From NCBI GenBank assembly GCA_017431785.1, contig JAFRKJ010000095.1, positions 21,270 to 85,269 on the forward strand: a stretch of 64,000 nt of DNA, given 5' to 3'. A program made the translations under genes and the position numbers. The stretch's first letter is position 1, and each line of letters begins with the position of its first letter. This stretch comes from Bacillota bacterium. Its GTDB lineage: Bacteria > Bacillota > Clostridia > Peptostreptococcales > Anaerovoracaceae. The notes beneath the pieces were generated by a model that did no database searches, was not told the origin of the DNA, and saw only the letters and a program-made list of their open reading frames with translations. Positions 61,269-64,000 of this stretch are shown one piece after another.

Positions 61269-63739
61269 AATCTGAACGTGTCTTCCTGCTCTCTAGGCTC
61301 TTCCTTCTTCTGCGCGCCCTTCACATAACGTTTGGAGCGTTTCTTGTTCGCTTCAGTCTTCGCATCCTTCTTTGGAGGAGCTTTCACTTCAGGGGGCTTT
61401 TCAGCCGGAGTTTCTGTTGCTTTTGCTTCTGTTTCAACAGCAGCCTTCTCAGGAGCTTCCTCTGGTGTCTCTATCTTCTTCGGAACGTAAGGCTTACCCT
61501 CTTTCTTCGCTTTTTTCTTGGCCTTCTTCTCGGCTTCTTTGATCTGCTTCTGATATTCACTTGTTCTGCCGCGTCTGCCCAGTTCGAAGAAGAGCGGTGA
61601 GCATACGCAGATGGATGAATAAGTACCAGCCAGTACACCGACCATCAGCGGGAATACAAATTCTCTAATGGATTCACCGGCAATGAATACGATAGGGACC
61701 ATTACGATCAATGTTGTCAAGGAAGTCATCAAGGATCTTCCCAGAGTCTGGGAGATACTCTGATCGATCGTTTCCTTGAGCGTCCCCCGTTTCATGTATC
61801 TGATGTTCTCTCTGATACGGTCAAATATTACAATGGTATCGTTGATGGAGTAACCGACTACGGTGAGGATACCTGCGATGAACGGGTTGTCCACTGTGAT
61901 TCCGAATATTGCGTAGAATGAAATGACAATCAGTACGTCATGCAACACACCGAGCATCGCCGCACCGCCGAACTTCCATTGTCTGAACCGGATCCTGATA
62001 TAGATCATCATACATATCGCAGCTATGATGATGGCAAGAATAGCGTTGTTTCTCAGTTCTTTACCGACTGATGGACCGAAGTACTCCTGTGTCACAATAT
62101 TGTCGTCGCCTTTAATACCGAATTCATCATTGATGGATTTGATGACCTCAGCTCTATCTGCTTTGTTCAGGGATTCAATGGTTCTGATGACGATCTGATC
62201 ATTGTCCGAACCCGCATAGATGATCTGCGGATCAAGATTATATTGCTTGATTGCGTTATCCACCTGCGCAATCTTGACCTGTTTGCCCATATCGAGCTGT
62301 ATCATGGTACCACCTGTGAAGTCGATACCATAGTTCAGGCCTCTGATCACACCGAATCCAAGACCGATAATAAGGATTCCGGCGGAAATGCAGTAGAATA
62401 TCTTCCGCTTATTCATGAAACCAATGGTCTTTGAAATGTGGAATGTTGCGGAATTATCATCTTTCACACCGAAGTAAGATTTCTTTGCGAACTTATCGCT
62501 GGTCGCCATGAGTTTCACATAAAGCTGCGTGATAAATACTGCCGTGAAGATGCTGACGATGATACCTACCATGAATGTGTAAGCAAATCCTTTAACAGCA
62601 CTTGTACCGATTTCGTACAGGATAACGGCTGCGATCAGTGTAGTAACCTGTGAGTCGATTACAGTGGTCATGGCTCTCTTAGAACCGGTTTCCGTTGCTA
62701 CACGAACCGTTCGTCCCAGAGTGATTTCCTCTCGTATACGGGAGAATATGACGACGTTCGCATCGACAGCCATACCAATCGAAATGATGATACCTGCAAT
62801 TCCAGGAAGTGTCAGAACCGTACCCATGGAAGCCATGATATTCAGAATCAGCACTACATACAGAAGCAGTGCGATATCAGCACAAAGGCCGAGTCCTCTG
62901 TAGATAACAAGCATCAGGAGAAGGATGATTCCAAGACCGATGAGACCTCCGATGATACTCATCTCAAGTGCGTTGTATCCGATTGTTGCTGACTGAACGG
63001 AAGATGTGACTTCTGTCAGTGCGATCGGCAGTGCACCACCATTGATCTGTGCAGCCAGAAGCTGTGCTTCTTCTAAATCGAAGTCACCGGTAATCGAGCA
63101 GTTTCCGCCGAGAATCGGTTCATTTACATTAGGCGCTGAGATGATCTGATCATCCAGTACGATGGCGATTGCTCCGTTTCCAACACCTTCAATGGTTGAA
63201 GTGACTTCGCCATTAAATGCTTTTGTCGTGGCATCTCCAAAGAGATCTGCTCCTTCCCTGTCAAACTGCAGGTTAACAGCATATCCTGTTGACTGGTCAT
63301 CTCTGGCTGCTTCTGCTTTTTTGACGTTGTCACCTTCCAGGACCAGCGTTCCATCCGCAAGGATAAACTGGAGTTTTGCGGTCTTACCGATGAGTTCGAT
63401 CGCTTCTTCAGGATCCTCTACTTCAGGAATCTCAACTCTGATTCTGTCCTGCCCTTCTATGGTGATCGTTGGCTCACCCAGACCATTGGCGTTGATACGG
63501 TTTTCAATAACCGTCTGGGTCTGTTCCATAGCCTCACGGAGTTCCTCGTCCGACATGCCTGCGATGTCTTTTTTGTTTGCCTCCATGACGACGTATACGC
63601 CACCCTTGATATCAAGACCAAGACTCATTCTGTCCTTGAGCGGTGAGATTGGTCCGACACCTGTGACAGTAACGAGCCATCCGAAAATGACACATAAAAC
63701 AATAAATATTGCAATAATTTTTCTAACTGTGTAATTCAT
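61265..63739 (-). CDS. secDF: Fused SecDF protein translocase subunit
   Basis: The 824-residue membrane protein joins SecD (residues 1-430) and SecF (about 431-735), the proton-driven helpers of Sec export. SLGLDIKGGVYVVMEANKKD and GMAVDANVVIFSRIREE mark the SecD part; GLNYGIDFTGGTMIQLD and SINDTIVIFDRIREN the SecF part. About twelve membrane segments are expected. Odd here is the 85-residue C-terminal tail of Lys, Glu, Ala and Pro. The stop overlaps relA. The start has GGAGGAG before it. Confidence 0.95.
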   Translation of the reverse strand: MNYTVRKIIAIFIVLCVIFGWLVTVTGVGPISPLKDRMSLGLDIKGGVYVVMEANKKDIAGMSDEELREAMEQTQTVIENRINANGLGEPTITIEGQDRIRVEIPEVEDPEEAIELIGKTAKLQFILADGTLVLEGDNVKKAEAARDDQSTGYAVNLQFDREGADLFGDATTKAFNGEVTSTIEGVGNGAIAIVLDDQIISAPNVNEPILGGNCSITGDFDLEEAQLLAAQINGGALPIALTEVTSSVQSATIGYNALEMSIIGGLIGLGIILLLMLVIYRGLGLCADIALLLYVVLILNIMASMGTVLTLPGIAGIIISIGMAVDANVVIFSRIREEITLGRTVRVATETGSKRAMTTVIDSQVTTLIAAVILYEIGTSAVKGFAYTFMVGIIVSIFTAVFITQLYVKLMATSDKFAKKSYFGVKDDNSATFHISKTIGFMNKRKIFYCISAGILIIGLGFGVIRGLNYGIDFTGGTMIQLDMGKQVKIAQVDNAIKQYNLDPQIIYAGSDNDQIVIRTIESLNKADRAEVIKSINDEFGIKGDDNIVTQEYFGPSVGKELRNNAILAIIIAAICMMIYIRIRFRQWKFGGAAMLGVLHDVLIVISFYAIFGITVDNPFIAGILTVVGYSINDTIVIFDRIRENIRYMKRGTLKETIDQSISQTLGRSLMTSLTTLIVMVPIVFIAGESIREFVFPLMVGVLAGTYSSICVCSPLFFELGRRGRTSEYQKQIKEAEKKAKKKAKKEGKPYVPKKIETPEEAPEKAAVETEAKATETPAEKPPEVKAPPKKDAKTEANKKRSKRYVKGAQKKEEPREQEDTFRL

Positions 63740-63789
63740 CTACTCCTCCGGAAATTTTAAAAATAAAAATCCATTTAATCATTCATAGT

Positions 63790-63818
63790 ATTATACAATT
63801 TATTGCCATTCCAAACAA
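63790..63818 (-). promoter_or_regulatory. secDF operon promoter
   Basis: On the minus strand TTGTTT (63813-63818) and TATAAT (63790-63795) are 17 bases apart, about 50 bases before the secDF ATG. Confidence 0.6.
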
Positions 63819-63865
63819 GCCTTAACCGTTGATTTTTCAATAAAAATACCCCTTTTTTTGCAATA

Positions 63866-63914
63866 AAACCTGCTAACAAAATTCAAGTGGTAATTTGAAT
63901 TTGTCAGCAGGTTT
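63866..63914 (-). terminator. Long hairpin upstream of secDF
   Basis: AAACCTGCT (63866-63874) pairs with AGCAGGTTT (63906-63914), then further ACA/TGT and AATTCAA/TTGAATT helices give about 19 pairs with one mismatch and a bulge around an eight-base loop. On the minus strand only TTTTATT follows, a moderate T tract. It may be a second terminator for the gene beyond the right edge or another RNA element. Confidence 0.55.
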
Positions 63915-63937
63915 CACTTTTTCTTTTGATGCACTAC

Positions 63938-63961
63938 AAAAAGGCTGGTCTTTTGCCAACC
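63938..63961 (-). terminator. Terminator of the gene beyond the right edge
   Basis: On the minus strand GGTTGG (63956-63961) pairs with CCAGCC (63943-63948), followed by TTTTTG. The source gene lies beyond the window; its end may fall between 63965 and 64000 but cannot be identified. Confidence 0.6.
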
Positions 63962-64000
63962 TCATAAGTGCATTCCATATTTACTCAATCAGCAGCTATA

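Noticed and set aside
63962-64000. Possible end of a six-cysteine peptide gene (scfA) at the right edge
   Set aside because: Too few bases are present and no cysteine-rich frame can be read.
1-64000. CRISPR arrays, prophage, insertion sequences, tRNA or rRNA genes, toxin-antitoxin pairs
   Set aside because: No regular repeats, transposase, phage or RNA-gene signatures were seen; the single recombinase lacks other mobile-element features.

Overview
The window is a stretch of ordinary chromosome from a low-to-mid GC anaerobic Firmicute, most likely class Clostridia (an amino-acid-fermenting relative of Anaerovoracaceae or Peptostreptococcales; the family is a guess from gene content). Support comes from Gram-positive gene orders (alaS-ireB-ruvX; asp23-nusB-xseA-xseB-ispA-dxs-tlyA; mltG-trmR-trhP; nadD-yqeK-rsfS; relA-dtd with hisS-aspS), a two-subunit glycine decarboxylase, RNase J, YlbF, HemZ, and bacillus-type LexA boxes. 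No rRNA, tRNA, CRISPR, prophage or insertion sequence was seen. LAYOUT. 1-3192 is leftward: pepF, nadK and a cut RluA-type pseudouridine synthase. 3281-7560 is rightward: murI, an unknown acidic protein, rarD, a metallo-beta-lactamase-fold hydrolase, nadE and a YnzC-like protein. 7609-10219 is an iron-sulfur operon: a NifS-type cysteine desulfurase, a NifU-type scaffold and an aldo/keto reductase that carries two 4Fe-4S clusters. 10237-17640 is the glycine cleavage region: a promoter, a one-aptamer glycine riboswitch with an intrinsic terminator, a DUF1015 gene, gcvT, gcvH, gcvPA, gcvPB and lpd. 17845-21356 holds alaS, ireB and ruvX. 21507-23692 is more accessory: a frameshifted LarC N-terminal remnant, a stand-alone LarC1-like protein with a histidine-rich loop, a YdcZ-type membrane protein and an orphan HD protein. 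From 23937 to 63739 everything is leftward in long, tightly packed operons: an SOS-type LysM protein behind several LexA-like boxes; a VTT membrane protein, YnbB-like lyase, GLUG surface protein and tyrosine recombinase; miaA-mutL-mutS; an aminotransferase; tlyA-dxs-ispA-xseB-xseA; a TsaD paralogue, nusB, asp23, a CNNM protein, trhP and trmR; mltG and efp; ylbF, rnj, leuS, rsfS, yqeK, nadD, aspS, hisS, hemZ, a hydrolase, dtd, relA and a fused secDF. HOW IT WORKS TOGETHER. The window joins glycine catabolism (riboswitch, T/H/P/L proteins), Fe-S assembly, NAD synthesis and phosphorylation (nadD, nadE, nadK), mismatch repair, isoprenoid synthesis, tRNA modification and charging, translation (efp, rsfS, aminoacyl-tRNA synthetases), RNA decay and stringent control. 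I found no clearly new multi-gene system. The best leads are small: the riboswitch placed before DUF1015 rather than gcvT, the three LexA-like boxes before the LysM gene, the LarC remnant fused by ATGA overlap to a LarC1-only gene, a near-leaderless trmR promoter that overlaps a terminator, and a sequence shared by the nifS and gcvT upstream regions. Stretches of 200-280 bases without a gene are described as entries; none exceeds 300 bases.
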